DNA of 64,000 nt from contig NZ_MJAH01000007.1 in NCBI RefSeq assembly GCF_001746295.1, forward strand, positions 124,001 to 188,000, given 5' to 3'. Both the position numbers and the translations under genes were made by a program. Under the pieces are notes generated by a model. The model had not been told where the DNA came from. It saw nothing but the letters and a program-made list of their open reading frames with translations, and did not search any database. Source of the stretch: Streptomyces sp. LUP47B. GTDB lineage: Bacteria > Actinomycetota > Actinomycetes > Streptomycetales > Streptomycetaceae. Shown piece after piece: positions 1 through 8,558 of the stretch (the stretch's first letter is position 1; every line of letters starts with the position of its first letter).

Positions 1-545
1 CACGACCGGCTCCTGTCGGCAGGGGACATGAGCAAAGTTCCTCTCCATGGAGGCAATCAGGGACCCGGCGCCAACTCACACGCGCCGAAAGGCCGTTGGC
101 CTGTGACCTAGCTAAGTGATTTGCCCGGCGGAACACTCACGCCCGTTTGAAAAAGACGCCCGGCGTGCCCACGTACAGGCACTGTGCAACGCTCAACAAG
201 CGCCGCTAGTCACCCTCCGCAGCCATCTGACCAGGCGTAACCCACCCGAAGTACGCACCGAACACGCTTGCGCACACATACGGTGTTCTGCATCACATCC
301 CACTGCGCCACCAGAGCCCCGTTCTCGCGTACGCAGCCATCGGACGCTGGGAGAGCACTTCAAGGTCAATGGAGACCGACGCCGCACCGGAGTGGAGCGG
401 TCAACTCCCACGGAGCGCAGTAGTGTTCCTGCCCGCACCGCAGGAGCCCGGGCGGGCTCGAGAAGCCGTGGTCGGCCACGTCGACAGGCGGACGGCGTCC
501 GAGACGGGCCGCCCGCACCACGATCCAGCCAGCCCTGAACGACGA
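1..545. other. Intergenic region, no gene recognised
   Basis: No open frame here has recognisable domains, a convincing ribosome binding site and Streptomyces-like codon use together. A CTCCATGGAG palindrome lies near position 45, but nothing ties it to a gene. The region is downstream of the minus-strand permease gene, so it may hold regulatory DNA of a gene left of the window. Confidence 0.5.
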
Positions 546-583
546 ACGGCTCGAGCCGGCTGCGGTCGGCCGGTCCGAGCCGT
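546..583 (-). terminator. Hairpin terminator after the ABC permease gene
   Basis: ACGGCTCG (546-553) pairs perfectly with CGAGCCGT (576-583), and inner bases 555-561/568-574 extend the stem with one G-U or mismatch. It starts 12 nt past the permease stop on the minus strand. There is no T-run, which is usual for actinomycete terminators. Confidence 0.55.
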
Positions 584-594
584 CGTCGTCCCTG

Positions 595-2883
595 CTATTC
601 GTTGCGTGCCGTTTCCGGTCCCGTGATCCGCCTGAGCAGCGGCATCGTGGATGCGATGACGCCGAGTGAGGCGACGAGCCCGGTGAGCACGGTGGCGTAG
701 TACTGGATTCCCGGTGCTCGGATCGAGTAGCTGAACTGTGCCTGTACGAACAGTTGAGCAGCCAGGAAGCCCATTCCGATGGCCACCACGGCGACCACAA
801 GGAGCGGGACCGCGCTTTCCAGAAGCACCACCCGGCGCAGCACGCCTAGCTGTGTGCCCGTCAGCCGCAGCAGGCTGAAAGGGCGCTTGCGGTCGCGCAG
901 CCCACCGGCCACGCTCACCGCCAGGCTGCAGCCGGCGATGGGGAAGCTGACCAGGATGACGACGTTGGCCAGTTGCTGGTATCCGGCGAGCTGTGCGCCG
1001 CTTTGGGCATGGTCCTCGCGGACGGTCAAAGGGATGTCGCGGTCGGGATAGGTGTTCGTGAGGATGGTGCGCGCGCGTTCGATCGCCGAGGTCGAGCCGT
1101 TGGTGGCCACGACGATCTCCTGGACCGGGAGGCGCGCGAGGCGCTCCCCGGAGATGTTTGCGGCGGGCCATGCCGCGGGCCAGTGCTGCCAGGAGTACGT
1201 GCCGAAGCTGCCGTAGTTCTGGGTGACCGACGCCGCCCGGGCCCCGGCGGCGCATGCGGCGTGGGCGGGCATCTTCGCGAGCTCGGTGCACGAGGCCAGG
1301 CCGGCCACCGGCGGGGTCACGGGGCCTTGATAGGCCGGGTCCGTGGTGCCGAGCGGGTTCGTGTGGATCATCAGTACACCTGTGACGCCCGGTACGGAGT
1401 TCAGGTCGCCGAGCGCGGCCTTCGAGAGCGGGGCCACGCTGCCGATCCGACGCCCGGTGGCGGAGTCGAAGCCTTGGGCGTAGTTGGCGTCCAAGGCGCC
1501 GGCGACCGTCCGGTCGGCCTGCGGGATGCTGCGCTCGGCGTTCAACGAGCCGATGATGCCGACGGCGGCGCTGGTGACGCACAGGGCGAGGACCAGTCCG
1601 CTGACCGCGCGGAAGCCGGCCTTCGGGTCGTCCGCGAGCCGTCGGCCCGCGACGAGCAGCGCGGGGCGGCTGGTCTGCCGGGCCAGGAAGCGGGCGCCGG
1701 CCATGGTCAGCCAGGGGCCGGCGATGACGAGTCCGGTCAGGACCAGCAGGATTCCCGGGACGAAAACCAAGATCTGGCCGTTGGTGTTCCTGGGCACCCG
1801 GCCGATGGTGTACGAGAGTTCGGCGATGCCGGCGGCCAGGGGAATCAGCCGATAGGCCCGCGGCGGGCGTGGCGTGATGCGCCGGGTTACGCCGAGCGGG
1901 GAGACCTGCACGCGGCGCAGGGCGATCCGGGCGGCGATGGCGGCTCCCACCGGGACGGCGACGGCGACGAGCAGGATGTCGCCGGTCCGCAGCGTGAGGT
2001 CGTCGGCGAAGTACGGCGTACTCGTGAGGTCGACCGCCGCCAACTGCGTACGCAATAAGTAGAAGAGGCCGTAGCCGACGGCCGTGCCGATGACCGCGGC
2101 GACCGTGGATTCGACGGCCGAAATCATGGAGATCTGCCGCGGAGTGGCGCCCACCAGGCGCATGGCGGCGAAGCGCTGCTCGCGGCGGGCGGCTGCCAGC
2201 CGGGTGGCCGTGCCGATGAGGATGAGGACGGGGAAGATCAGGGCGGTGCCCGCGACGGAGAGGATGAGCTTGATGCCTCTGTCGTCGATGCCCGCTCTGA
2301 CCGTGCAGTTCGTGCCGTTGCAGCTGCTGGGGGCGACGGTGGTGATCGACGTGACCCGGGTGGCGTCGTGCTGCTTCGCGAGCTGTTCGGGGCGGTGGCC
2401 GACGACGACGAGCAGGGAGTCGGGGCCGGGGAGCGCCGCGTTGCCGACCGTGCCGATCTGGCGGCCGAGATAGCGGTCGGCGAGTTCGGCGGCCGGGGTG
2501 GAGTGCAGGAGCCTGCTGAGGGCCGGTGAGGCGTAGAACTCGCCCGGTCCGGGGAGGCGTGAAAGGCCCGGTGGGACCGGGGAGTTCGGGCCGGTGGCGG
2601 CGACATCGACGCGGCCGATGGTTTTACCGTCGAAGTGGTCCGCCCTGAGCAACCACCACAGCGGGTCGGCGTTCGCCTTCGCCGCCGACCGGCTCGAGGT
2701 GCTCGTGCCGGAGCCGGTGTTGAGCCAGGCGTTGCGGCTGTTTTGGGTGGCCGTGGCGTTGATGGCCGCGAGGATGCTCAGCAGCAATCCGACGCCGAGG
2801 GCGACGGCGGCCACGATGACGGCCAGTCGGGCGGCGGCCTCCCTGCCGCCGCTCACGGTGAGGCGCAGGCCGAGGCGGATCAC
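595..2883 (-). CDS. FtsX-like ABC transporter permease (MacB type)
   Basis: A 762-residue membrane subunit that probably works with the ATPase encoded just upstream. Its layout is that of MacB/FtsX permeases. There is one N-terminal helix (about residues 20-42), then an extracytoplasmic segment to about 200 containing a Cys pair (CNGTNC). A helix bundle follows at 204-227, 251-278 and 302-322, with more helices at 368-392 and 427-447. After a second large external region comes a C-terminal bundle from about 635. The FtsX-like phrase with RLVGATPRQI after the second helix is visible, and a related LLRLTGTQLGVLRR occurs in the second half. The GTG start overlaps the ATPase stop by 4 nt (GTGA), so translation is coupled. 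Such systems export peptides, lipoproteins or drugs; the substrate here is unknown. Confidence 0.88.
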   Translation of the reverse strand: MIRLGLRLTVSGGREAAARLAVIVAAVALGVGLLLSILAAINATATQNSRNAWLNTGSGTSTSSRSAAKANADPLWWLLRADHFDGKTIGRVDVAATGPNSPVPPGLSRLPGPGEFYASPALSRLLHSTPAAELADRYLGRQIGTVGNAALPGPDSLLVVVGHRPEQLAKQHDATRVTSITTVAPSSCNGTNCTVRAGIDDRGIKLILSVAGTALIFPVLILIGTATRLAAARREQRFAAMRLVGATPRQISMISAVESTVAAVIGTAVGYGLFYLLRTQLAAVDLTSTPYFADDLTLRTGDILLVAVAVPVGAAIAARIALRRVQVSPLGVTRRITPRPPRAYRLIPLAAGIAELSYTIGRVPRNTNGQILVFVPGILLVLTGLVIAGPWLTMAGARFLARQTSRPALLVAGRRLADDPKAGFRAVSGLVLALCVTSAAVGIIGSLNAERSIPQADRTVAGALDANYAQGFDSATGRRIGSVAPLSKAALGDLNSVPGVTGVLMIHTNPLGTTDPAYQGPVTPPVAGLASCTELAKMPAHAACAAGARAASVTQNYGSFGTYSWQHWPAAWPAANISGERLARLPVQEIVVATNGSTSAIERARTILTNTYPDRDIPLTVREDHAQSGAQLAGYQQLANVVILVSFPIAGCSLAVSVAGGLRDRKRPFSLLRLTGTQLGVLRRVVLLESAVPLLVVAVVAIGMGFLAAQLFVQAQFSYSIRAPGIQYYATVLTGLVASLGVIASTMPLLRRITGPETARNE

Positions 2884-3578
2884 GAGGTGAGCCGTTCGAC
2901 GAACAGCGGCGTCACCTTGCCGTCGCGGACGATGACTTCGCGCTTCGCGTAGGCGGCCACCCGCGGCTCGTGGGTGACAAGGACGACGGTGGTGCCCTCC
3001 TCCTTTACAGAGGCGACCAGCAGGTCCATCACGTGCTCGCCGGTGAGCGAGTCGAGCGATCCGGTCGGCTCGTCGGCGAACAGCACCTCGGGCCGGGAGA
3101 CCAGGGCGCGGGCCAGCGCGACACGCTGCGCCTGTCCGCCGGAGAGTTCGCCGGACCGGCGCCCCTCGAGGCCGTCCAGGCCGAGCCGCCCGAACCACGA
3201 TCGAGCCTCGGCCAGCGCGCTCGCCCTGCGGGACTTGGCGAGCAGCAGCGGCAGGGCGACGTTCTCCTCGGCGGTCAGCTCGGGGACGAGCTGACCGAAC
3301 TGGAAGACGAAGCCGAACCGGTCCCGGCGCAGTGTGCTGCGTTCGGGCTCGTCCAGGGTGTCGATGCGGCGGCCGTCGAACCAGATCTCGCCGGAGTCGG
3401 GTACGAGGATCCCGGCCAGGCAGTGCAGCAGCGTGGACTTGCCGGAGCCGCTCGGGCCGGTGACGGCGAGGATCTCCCCGGCACGGGCGCAAAGGTTCGC
3501 ACCCTGCAGCGCGGGCGTCTTCCCGAACGACAGGACAGCATCCCGCGCTTCCACGAGGAAACCGTCGTCCGAACTCAT
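2880..3578 (-). CDS. ABC transporter ATP-binding protein (MacB/LolD type)
   Basis: A 232-residue nucleotide-binding subunit. It has a Walker A (GPSGSGKST), a Q-loop (FVFQFGQL), an LSGGQ-type signature (ELSGGQAQR), a Walker B (VLFADEPTGSLD) and a switch His (LVTHE). The phrase DEPTGSLD is typical of the LolD/MacB branch that partners FtsX-like permeases. The ATG at 3578 follows GGAGGTGCGCTC and overlaps the PadR stop by 4 nt. An in-frame upstream ATG at 3632 lies inside the regulator gene and is less likely. Regulator, ATPase and permease form one coupled operon, so expression probably follows PadR. Confidence 0.93.
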   Translation of the reverse strand: MSSDDGFLVEARDAVLSFGKTPALQGANLCARAGEILAVTGPSGSGKSTLLHCLAGILVPDSGEIWFDGRRIDTLDEPERSTLRRDRFGFVFQFGQLVPELTAEENVALPLLLAKSRRASALAEARSWFGRLGLDGLEGRRSGELSGGQAQRVALARALVSRPEVLFADEPTGSLDSLTGEHVMDLLVASVKEEGTTVVLVTHEPRVAAYAKREVIVRDGKVTPLFVERLTS

Positions 3579-4099
3579 GAGCGCACCTCCGCTGTCAGAG
3601 CGGCGAGCCGTGCCACGGTCTGGTCCATCCACCGCAGATCGGCCTCCAGGTGGAATACGCCGTGATCGGCCAGCAGCGAGTCGATCGTGCTGCCGGTCCG
3701 GCGCAGTTCGGTCAGCTCCCTCATTCGCTCCATGTGGGCGGCGCGCTGGATGTCGAGGTACACGCGGGGGTCGCGCTCAAGCAGCACCGCCAGTACGACC
3801 TTGGTGAACAGCACCGTCTGCAGGTGTGGTTCACCCGCGACCGGCTCGGTCAGCCAGCTCTCGACCTGCGTGACCCCCAGTTCGGTGATCACGTAACGCT
3901 TGCGGTCAGGCCCCGAACCCGGCCCGGTCTCGCCGATCTCGACCTTCCCGTCGCGGGCGAGGCGTCCCAGGGTCGAGTAGACCTGCCCGGCGGGCAGCGG
4001 TTTGCCCCGGCCGAAATAGGTGTCGTAGTCGCGCTTGAGGTCGTAGCCGTGGCTCGACTCCCGTTCAAGGAGTCCGAGGAGTGCCAGAGGGACAGTCAT
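3575..4099 (-). CDS. PadR family transcriptional regulator
   Basis: A 174-residue PadR-type repressor. The N-terminal winged helix reads LALLGLLERESSHGYDLKRD, then a YSTLGRLARDGKVEI recognition segment and a wing with RKRYVITELG. The C-terminal half (about 95-174) is helical, as in subfamily proteins that dimerise through it, and contains RAAHMERMREL. The gene heads the PadR-ATPase-permease operon, a common arrangement in which PadR represses an exporter and an exporter substrate relieves it. The start ATG follows a -10-like sequence by only 7 nt, so the transcript may be leaderless. Two direct repeats just upstream are the obvious operator candidates. Confidence 0.9.
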   Translation of the reverse strand: MTVPLALLGLLERESSHGYDLKRDYDTYFGRGKPLPAGQVYSTLGRLARDGKVEIGETGPGSGPDRKRYVITELGVTQVESWLTEPVAGEPHLQTVLFTKVVLAVLLERDPRVYLDIQRAAHMERMRELTELRRTGSTIDSLLADHGVFHLEADLRWMDQTVARLAALTAEVRS

Positions 4100-4101
4100 A
4101 C

Positions 4102-4136
4102 CTCAGTATCTACACTCAGTATCTAGTCGGCGTCAA
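4102..4136 (-). promoter_or_regulatory. PadR operon promoter with tandem operator repeats
   Basis: On the minus strand, TTGACG (4131-4136) and TAGATA (4107-4112) are separated by 18 bp, and the ATG begins 7 nt after the -10. This fits a housekeeping-type promoter giving a leaderless mRNA. CTCAGTATCTA occurs at 4102-4112 and again at 4115-4125 (13-bp period). One copy covers the -10 and one lies in the spacer, where PadR binding would block RNA polymerase. Confidence 0.65.
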
Positions 4137-4317
4137 CGGAAGGAACGACCCTGAGGCCAGGCTTGGTTCACTGACGTCAGCGACGGTCGGCCGGCAGGTG
4201 CGGGCCCTTGGCAACACAGGACCACCGAGTGGAGCGGCGCGCATGCATATGCCCCATGCCGCTCAGGCAGGCCGCTCTCGTAGGGTGGCTCGCAAGTACC
4301 AGCCAGGGGGAATCGAC

Positions 4318-4677
4318 GTGACCGAAGCCGTCAAGGACACGGATGCGGCGGGCGCGACGCGCAACACACCTGCTCGGGTCAGCATCTGGGCCGCCTTTCT
4401 GGGTGCCGGTCTGATCGTGGGCGTCTTCGTGACGCCGATGTTGTGGCTGCTGTACGGCGGGTGGTACACGTTCCTGGTGTTCGTGTTCGGCGTTGTCGCG
4501 ATCCCCGCCGGACACCTCGGCCGCCGGCGGGCAAAGCGCCTGGGCGGACGCGACCGCGGCGTCGCGCTGCTCGGCATCGTGACCGGTTGGGTCCTGATCG
4601 TCTTCAGTCTGCTGCTGGTCCTGGCCTACGCGGGACTACTGGCAGGGCTGGCGTACCTCGCCGACTTCACTTCATGA
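4318..4677 (+). CDS. Small DUF4190-like membrane protein
   Basis: A 119-residue protein that starts at a GTG preceded by AGGGGGAA. Residues 1-20 are polar and cytosolic. Two hydrophobic segments follow (about 22-45 and 47-62), then a short basic loop GHLGRRRAKRLGGRDRG, then a third hydrophobic stretch (about 80-113). The motif of helix, basic loop with RRAK, GVALLGIVTGW and helix resembles DUF4190 proteins, whose function is not established. It is a lone gene, convergent with the HEAT-like protein gene, and a GC-rich hairpin overlaps its stop. Confidence 0.65.
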   Translation: MTEAVKDTDAAGATRNTPARVSIWAAFLGAGLIVGVFVTPMLWLLYGGWYTFLVFVFGVVAIPAGHLGRRRAKRLGGRDRGVALLGIVTGWVLIVFSLLLVLAYAGLLAGLAYLADFTS

Positions 4678-4726
4678 GCAGGGGCCGGGGCTGCCGCGCT
4701 TGCCCGCGGAACCGCCCCTCCTGCTC
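4676..4726. terminator. Imperfect GC-rich hairpin at the convergent gene end
   Basis: GAGCAGGGGC (4676-4685) can pair with the GCCCCT-CCTGCTC arm (4714-4726) through a 3-nt bulge. A second stem, CCGCG/CGCGG (4694-4698/4705-4709), is nested inside. It starts at the stop of the small membrane protein gene and probably ends its transcription. Confidence 0.4.
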
Positions 4727-5008
4727 ACCTTGGCCGAGGTGTTGGACCGCCTGCGGGTGACGTCGAATCCGACCGACATATCGCAATCTCGGTCCGAAGG
4801 TGACGCGCATACGTGAATCCCGCCTCGGGCGCGCGTGAACACCACGATCTACGGCGCCTGACAGTACTTCTACTTCACCAACTGACGCCGGACATACCGC
4901 GGGAGGGCGGCGGCACGGACACCCGTGCCGCCGATCTCGTGTCGTCAGTTCTCCGCGGGTCCGGCGGAGTATCGGCTCCAGGTGCCCCCGGCTCTGTGCC
5001 AGTGAACA
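4727..5008. other. Convergent intergenic region
   Basis: Together with the hairpin this makes a stretch of about 330 bp between two convergent genes. No coding signal, repeat or RNA gene was seen. Confidence 0.45.
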
Positions 5009-6304
5009 TCACGACCGGCGGTCGGTTCGCGGGCTGCACGACGAAGGATCGTCGGTCGTGGACTGGGTGTACGCGGACAGCGCCGGCCGGCTGTCCGGCA
5101 GGTTCAGCTCGCGGAGGCACTGTTCGATCGGTGCGCCGTACTGGCCCCACGGCCCGTGCTCCACGACGAACCGCAGGATGTCCTGGCGGCATTTACTGAG
5201 GCTGATGAAGGGGACGCCCGTATGCCCTTCTGGACTGGGGAACGCGCCCGTGAGCGCGGCTGTGAGGGCCTCTGCGACGAGGGCGCCGGTGGGGCCGAGG
5301 GCGTTGACGATCGCAGGCAGGACGTCACCCGGCGCGTGAACGGCGAGCGGGGCGAGTGAGCGAGCGGCGTACCCCTGGAGGTTGCCGCCGTTGAAGTCGA
5401 CCCCCGGGACGGACATCGGAGCCGCGGCGGTCCGCGTCAGTTGCCGGAGGATCTGGGAAACGAGGTCTTCGTCGACGGGGCCGGTGTCCGGGCCGGTGGT
5501 GACCAGGCGGGCCAGCGCGGTGGCGGCACCCCAGCACACGAGCGGATCCGGGGCGGTGAGCCACGGCCGGAGGCGGCCCACCAAGGCCTGGTCGCCCACG
5601 AGCCCGGCCGCGACCAGGACAGTGGCCGCGGCACGGGAGTCGGCCTCGCGCTCCAGACACGCCAGGAGCGCGAGGACGGTGCGAGCTCCTTCCTCGGGGA
5701 ACCAGGCCAGTAGGTAGGCGGTCCGGGTACGGACCTCGGGGTCCGGATCCTCCAGGAGGCAGCGCAGCGCGGGCAGTTCGGCCCGGACGGCGTCGTATGA
5801 GACCAGAGCGCTTGCCCGGCTGTCGGGGGCCCCTCCCGCCGCGCAGTAGGCTCGTGCCTCCTGGAGGGATCGGCGTCTTTCGGGGTCTTCGGCGGCGGCG
5901 AGCTCGCCGTCGTACCAGGCCACCATCTTCTCCGGTGTGAAGTCCGCAGCCACCGCGCGCCAGGCGACGGTGTCGATACCGTCGGGCAGGTCGTACTCGT
6001 CGTGCCAGTCGATCGCCAGCCGGGTCAGCATGAGCAGTGCGGTGGAGCGTGCAGGCAGGGGCCCGGCTATCGCGATGCGGGCGAGGAAGGGCACGGCATG
6101 GGGAGAAGCGGTGTCGCGGGTGCCCTGGTGGAAGATGTTCGAAAAGAGTCGGCGCCAGGCATCCTTTCGGGCTTCCTCGTCGGCCCCGCACACCTGGCGC
6201 AGCTGGCCGGGTACGTCTTCGGCACTCCCGTAGGCGTGGTGAAGGCCGGCCCAGTCGAGGTCATCCAGCCCGGCCAGCAGGTCTTCGTTCTGTTCCTTGA
6301 TCAC
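5009..6304 (-). CDS. HEAT-repeat-like protein of unknown function
   Basis: A 431-residue soluble protein with no signal peptide or membrane helices. Helical pairs rich in Ala and Leu run from about residue 60 to 350. Recognisable HEAT-like units include PALRCLLEDPDPEVRTRTAY, then DSRAAATVLVAAGLVG and DPLVCWGAATALARLV. The N-terminus (GLDDLDWAGLHHAYGSAEDVP) resembles openings seen in actinobacterial HEAT-repeat proteins. Such scaffolds bind proteins, but no partner is suggested by the neighbours. The GTG start has GAGG 8 nt upstream. It overlaps the stop of a poor upstream frame, which is not itself called as a gene. Function unknown. Confidence 0.7.
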   Translation of the reverse strand: MIKEQNEDLLAGLDDLDWAGLHHAYGSAEDVPGQLRQVCGADEEARKDAWRRLFSNIFHQGTRDTASPHAVPFLARIAIAGPLPARSTALLMLTRLAIDWHDEYDLPDGIDTVAWRAVAADFTPEKMVAWYDGELAAAEDPERRRSLQEARAYCAAGGAPDSRASALVSYDAVRAELPALRCLLEDPDPEVRTRTAYLLAWFPEEGARTVLALLACLEREADSRAAATVLVAAGLVGDQALVGRLRPWLTAPDPLVCWGAATALARLVTTGPDTGPVDEDLVSQILRQLTRTAAAPMSVPGVDFNGGNLQGYAARSLAPLAVHAPGDVLPAIVNALGPTGALVAEALTAALTGAFPSPEGHTGVPFISLSKCRQDILRFVVEHGPWGQYGAPIEQCLRELNLPDSRPALSAYTQSTTDDPSSCSPRTDRRS

Positions 6305-6695
6305 GACCAGAGCCTCGCACGCCCCACTGACAAAGGGGGCCTTGAACTGGCTGCATCGCTGCCCGGAAGCCTCGCCGAAGTCGGGGACCGGTCCCAGGAA
6401 TCACGCATCCCCGTCCGCATGGTCCCTGACGCCACGTCGTCGTAGAACGTCTCCCAGAACCCGTGGTACGCATGAGCGGTCTCGTCGATGCCGAGACTGG
6501 CTCGCGCCACTCTGCACGACCTGGGCCGACTGCTGCTGATGTTCCGTTCGCCGTTGGGCGGACAGCGGCCGGACCGGCTTCTGCGGATGCGAAGCGCCTG
6601 CGCCCCGCCCAACAGCCCTCCCCACGACGGTCTTTGACGGAAGGTCTCGCGCGCCGGGCGGCAGTTTCTGAAGTTCCGCGCGATATCCCCTTGCC
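6305..6695. other. Divergent intergenic region with a possible coding relic
   Basis: On the minus strand near 6410-6505, one frame with coding-like codon use reads DETAHAYHGFWETFYDDVA. It soon loses coding character and has no supported start. It may be the remains of a gene; no family was recognised. The right end carries the promoter region of the ArsR-MFS pair. Confidence 0.3.
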
Positions 6696-6721
6696 CAATG
6701 GTCAAGAGTCATTGACCATTG
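6696..6721. promoter_or_regulatory. Perfect palindromic operator before the ArsR gene
   Basis: CAATGGTCAA (6696-6705) and TTGACCATTG (6712-6721) form a perfect 10-bp inverted repeat with a 6-bp spacer, ending 5 bp before the ATG. Its size and place fit binding by a winged-helix dimer that represses its own operon. No clear Shine-Dalgarno lies between palindrome and start, so the transcript may be leaderless. Confidence 0.7.
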
Positions 6722-6726
6722 CTCGC

Positions 6727-7266
6727 ATGCCTACCGACGATCTCCCCGAGACGTTTCACGTCACCACGGACGAGCAACTGCGCGCCGTCTCCAATCTCAC
6801 GCGCCACCGGATCATGGCCGTGCTCCGCTTCGAGCCGGCGACGATTACGCAGATCGCCGAGCGGGTCGGCCTTGCGAAGGGGAGTTCCAGCTATCACGTG
6901 CGGCTGTTGGAGCGGGCCGGCCTGGTGAAGGTGGTGCGGACGCGGAAGGTGCGGGGTGTCACCGAGCGGTACTACGCGATGGCCGCACGGTCGATCGAGC
7001 TGCCGGACCCGGGCGAGGGAGGCCCGGATGTGCTGATGCGGCATGCGGTGGCGGACCTGGAGGCGTCGCCGGTGGACGGCGAGCGGCACGTCCGGATGGC
7101 GCATCTGCGGCTCACGGAGGAGCAGTTCGCGGATTTGGGGGCACGGTTGCAGGCTCTGGCGGACGAGTACCGGGAGCTGTCCGATCCGTCCCTGCCGGAC
7201 GCGTCACTCGTCTTCGCTCTGTTCCACCCGGCACCGCGCGCGCAGGCCGGGGGGAACGCCAAGTGA
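6727..7266 (+). CDS. ArsR-type winged-helix regulator
   Basis: A 179-residue regulator with an ArsR-like helix-turn-helix at about residues 15-85. Features are AVSNLTRHRIMAVLRFEPAT, then QIAERVGLAKGSSSYHVRLLERAGLVK as recognition region, and a wing VRTRKVRGVTERYY. No metal-binding Cys cluster is visible, so it probably senses something other than a metal. The C-terminal half resembles helical domains of HTH_20-type regulators. The stop overlaps the MFS start by 4 nt, so the pair is co-translated. The start at 6727 lies immediately right of the palindrome; an in-frame extension further upstream has poor coding character. Confidence 0.85.
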   Translation: MPTDDLPETFHVTTDEQLRAVSNLTRHRIMAVLRFEPATITQIAERVGLAKGSSSYHVRLLERAGLVKVVRTRKVRGVTERYYAMAARSIELPDPGEGGPDVLMRHAVADLEASPVDGERHVRMAHLRLTEEQFADLGARLQALADEYRELSDPSLPDASLVFALFHPAPRAQAGGNAK

Positions 7267-8558
7267 CCTCAGAGGTACGGAAGTTGCCGACCGGGTTCGG
7301 GCGCCTGTGGACCGCGCAGACGGTGTCCTCGTTCGGTGACGGGGTGTCGCATGCCGCGCTGCCGCTGATCGCGTTGACGTTGACGCGGGATCCGATGGCG
7401 CTCGCCGTCGTCACGGCTGCCGGTACGCTGCCATGGCTGCTCTTCGGGGTGCTCGGCGGTGCGCTGGTGGACCGCTGGGACCGCCGGCGCACGATGTGGG
7501 TCACGGACGCGGCGCGTGCGGTGCTCCTCGCGATACCGGCGGCAGCGGCTGCGCTCGACCTGCTGAGCATTCCGCTGCTCGCCGCCGTCGCCTTCCTGCT
7601 CGGCCTCGGCGGACTCTTCTTCGATACGGCCGCCACGGCCTATCTGCCGGATCTGCTCGGCCGCGACCCCGCACTCCTGGAGCGAGCCAACTCCCGCTTG
7701 CGCGGCGCCCAGACCGCCATGTCCGGCTTCGCGGGGCCACCTGCGGGCAGTGCGCTGCTCGCGCTCGGGCGGGCGGTTCCGTTGCTCGCCGACGCGGTGT
7801 CGTTCATGCTCTCCGCACTTCTCGTACGTACGCTGCCCGCCACGCCCCGGCCCGTGCCCGAGGTGCGCGAGTCGCTGCTTCTGCAGGCGCGGGCCGGGGC
7901 CTCGTACGTCTTCCGGAACCGGCTGCTGCTCGGGCTCGCGCTCCGCCCGGCGGTCGGGAACGTCGCCTTCCTCGCTGTGGAGACCGTCCTCGCCCTCTTC
8001 GCGCACGACCGCCTCGGCATCGACACCTACGGCTTCGGCCTGCTCCTGACGGCGGAGGCCACCGGCGGACTGCTCGGTGCGGGCATCGCCTCCTACCTTG
8101 GCCGACGGCTCGGCACCGGCACCGCACTGACCTGCACGGCCGCCGTAGAGGGACTTGCCATCCTGGGCCTGGCCGCTGCCCCGAACCCGTACGTGGCCGG
8201 GCTGGCGCTCGCCGTCTGCGGGGCCGGCATGGGCGCCACGATGGTGCTCGGGCCCTCCCTCCGGCAGGCGATCGTCCCGGCCCACCTCATGGGTCGGGTC
8301 GCGTCCACATCCCGCATGCTGGCCATGTGCGCCGCCCCCATCGGGGCCTTCCTCGGTGGCTGGCTGGCAACCACGTACGACATCCGCACCCCGCTCTACG
8401 CCGCCGCCGTCCTCCTCCTGACGATGACGGCCATCACGGCATCCATGACCAGCAATCGTCGGGTCGAAGCGGCGCTGTGGGCCGCTGCCCCGGCAGGCGG
8501 TCCCGATCATCCGGCATACAAGGATCTGGCCCAGGAGAGTGCACCCGAGGTTTCGTGA
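7263..8558 (+). CDS. MFS transporter, probable drug efflux (MFS_3/EntS-like)
   Basis: A 431-residue major facilitator with about twelve hydrophobic segments. The signature loop between helices 2 and 3 is present (GALVDRWDRRRTMWVTDAAR), a form of the Gx3DRxGRR motif seen in EntS/MFS_3 exporters. The second-half loop YLGRRLGTGT fits the pseudo-repeat. Helices lie at about 15-35, 45-65, 75-100, 140-185, 220-250, 258-275, 285-305, 310-330, 345-365 and 370-390. The GTG start overlaps the regulator stop. A regulator and an MFS pump under a palindromic operator are typical of substrate-induced efflux. The substrate is unknown. Confidence 0.88.
   Translation: MTSEVRKLPTGFGRLWTAQTVSSFGDGVSHAALPLIALTLTRDPMALAVVTAAGTLPWLLFGVLGGALVDRWDRRRTMWVTDAARAVLLAIPAAAAALDLLSIPLLAAVAFLLGLGGLFFDTAATAYLPDLLGRDPALLERANSRLRGAQTAMSGFAGPPAGSALLALGRAVPLLADAVSFMLSALLVRTLPATPRPVPEVRESLLLQARAGASYVFRNRLLLGLALRPAVGNVAFLAVETVLALFAHDRLGIDTYGFGLLLTAEATGGLLGAGIASYLGRRLGTGTALTCTAAVEGLAILGLAAAPNPYVAGLALAVCGAGMGATMVLGPSLRQAIVPAHLMGRVASTSRMLAMCAAPIGAFLGGWLATTYDIRTPLYAAAVLLLTMTAITASMTSNRRVEAALWAAAPAGGPDHPAYKDLAQESAPEVS

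Noticed and set aside
595..3492. A 965-codon reading joining ATPase region and permease
   Set aside because: Its first 200 residues are Arg/Pro-rich out-of-frame translation of the ATPase gene. The real permease starts at the GTG at 2883.
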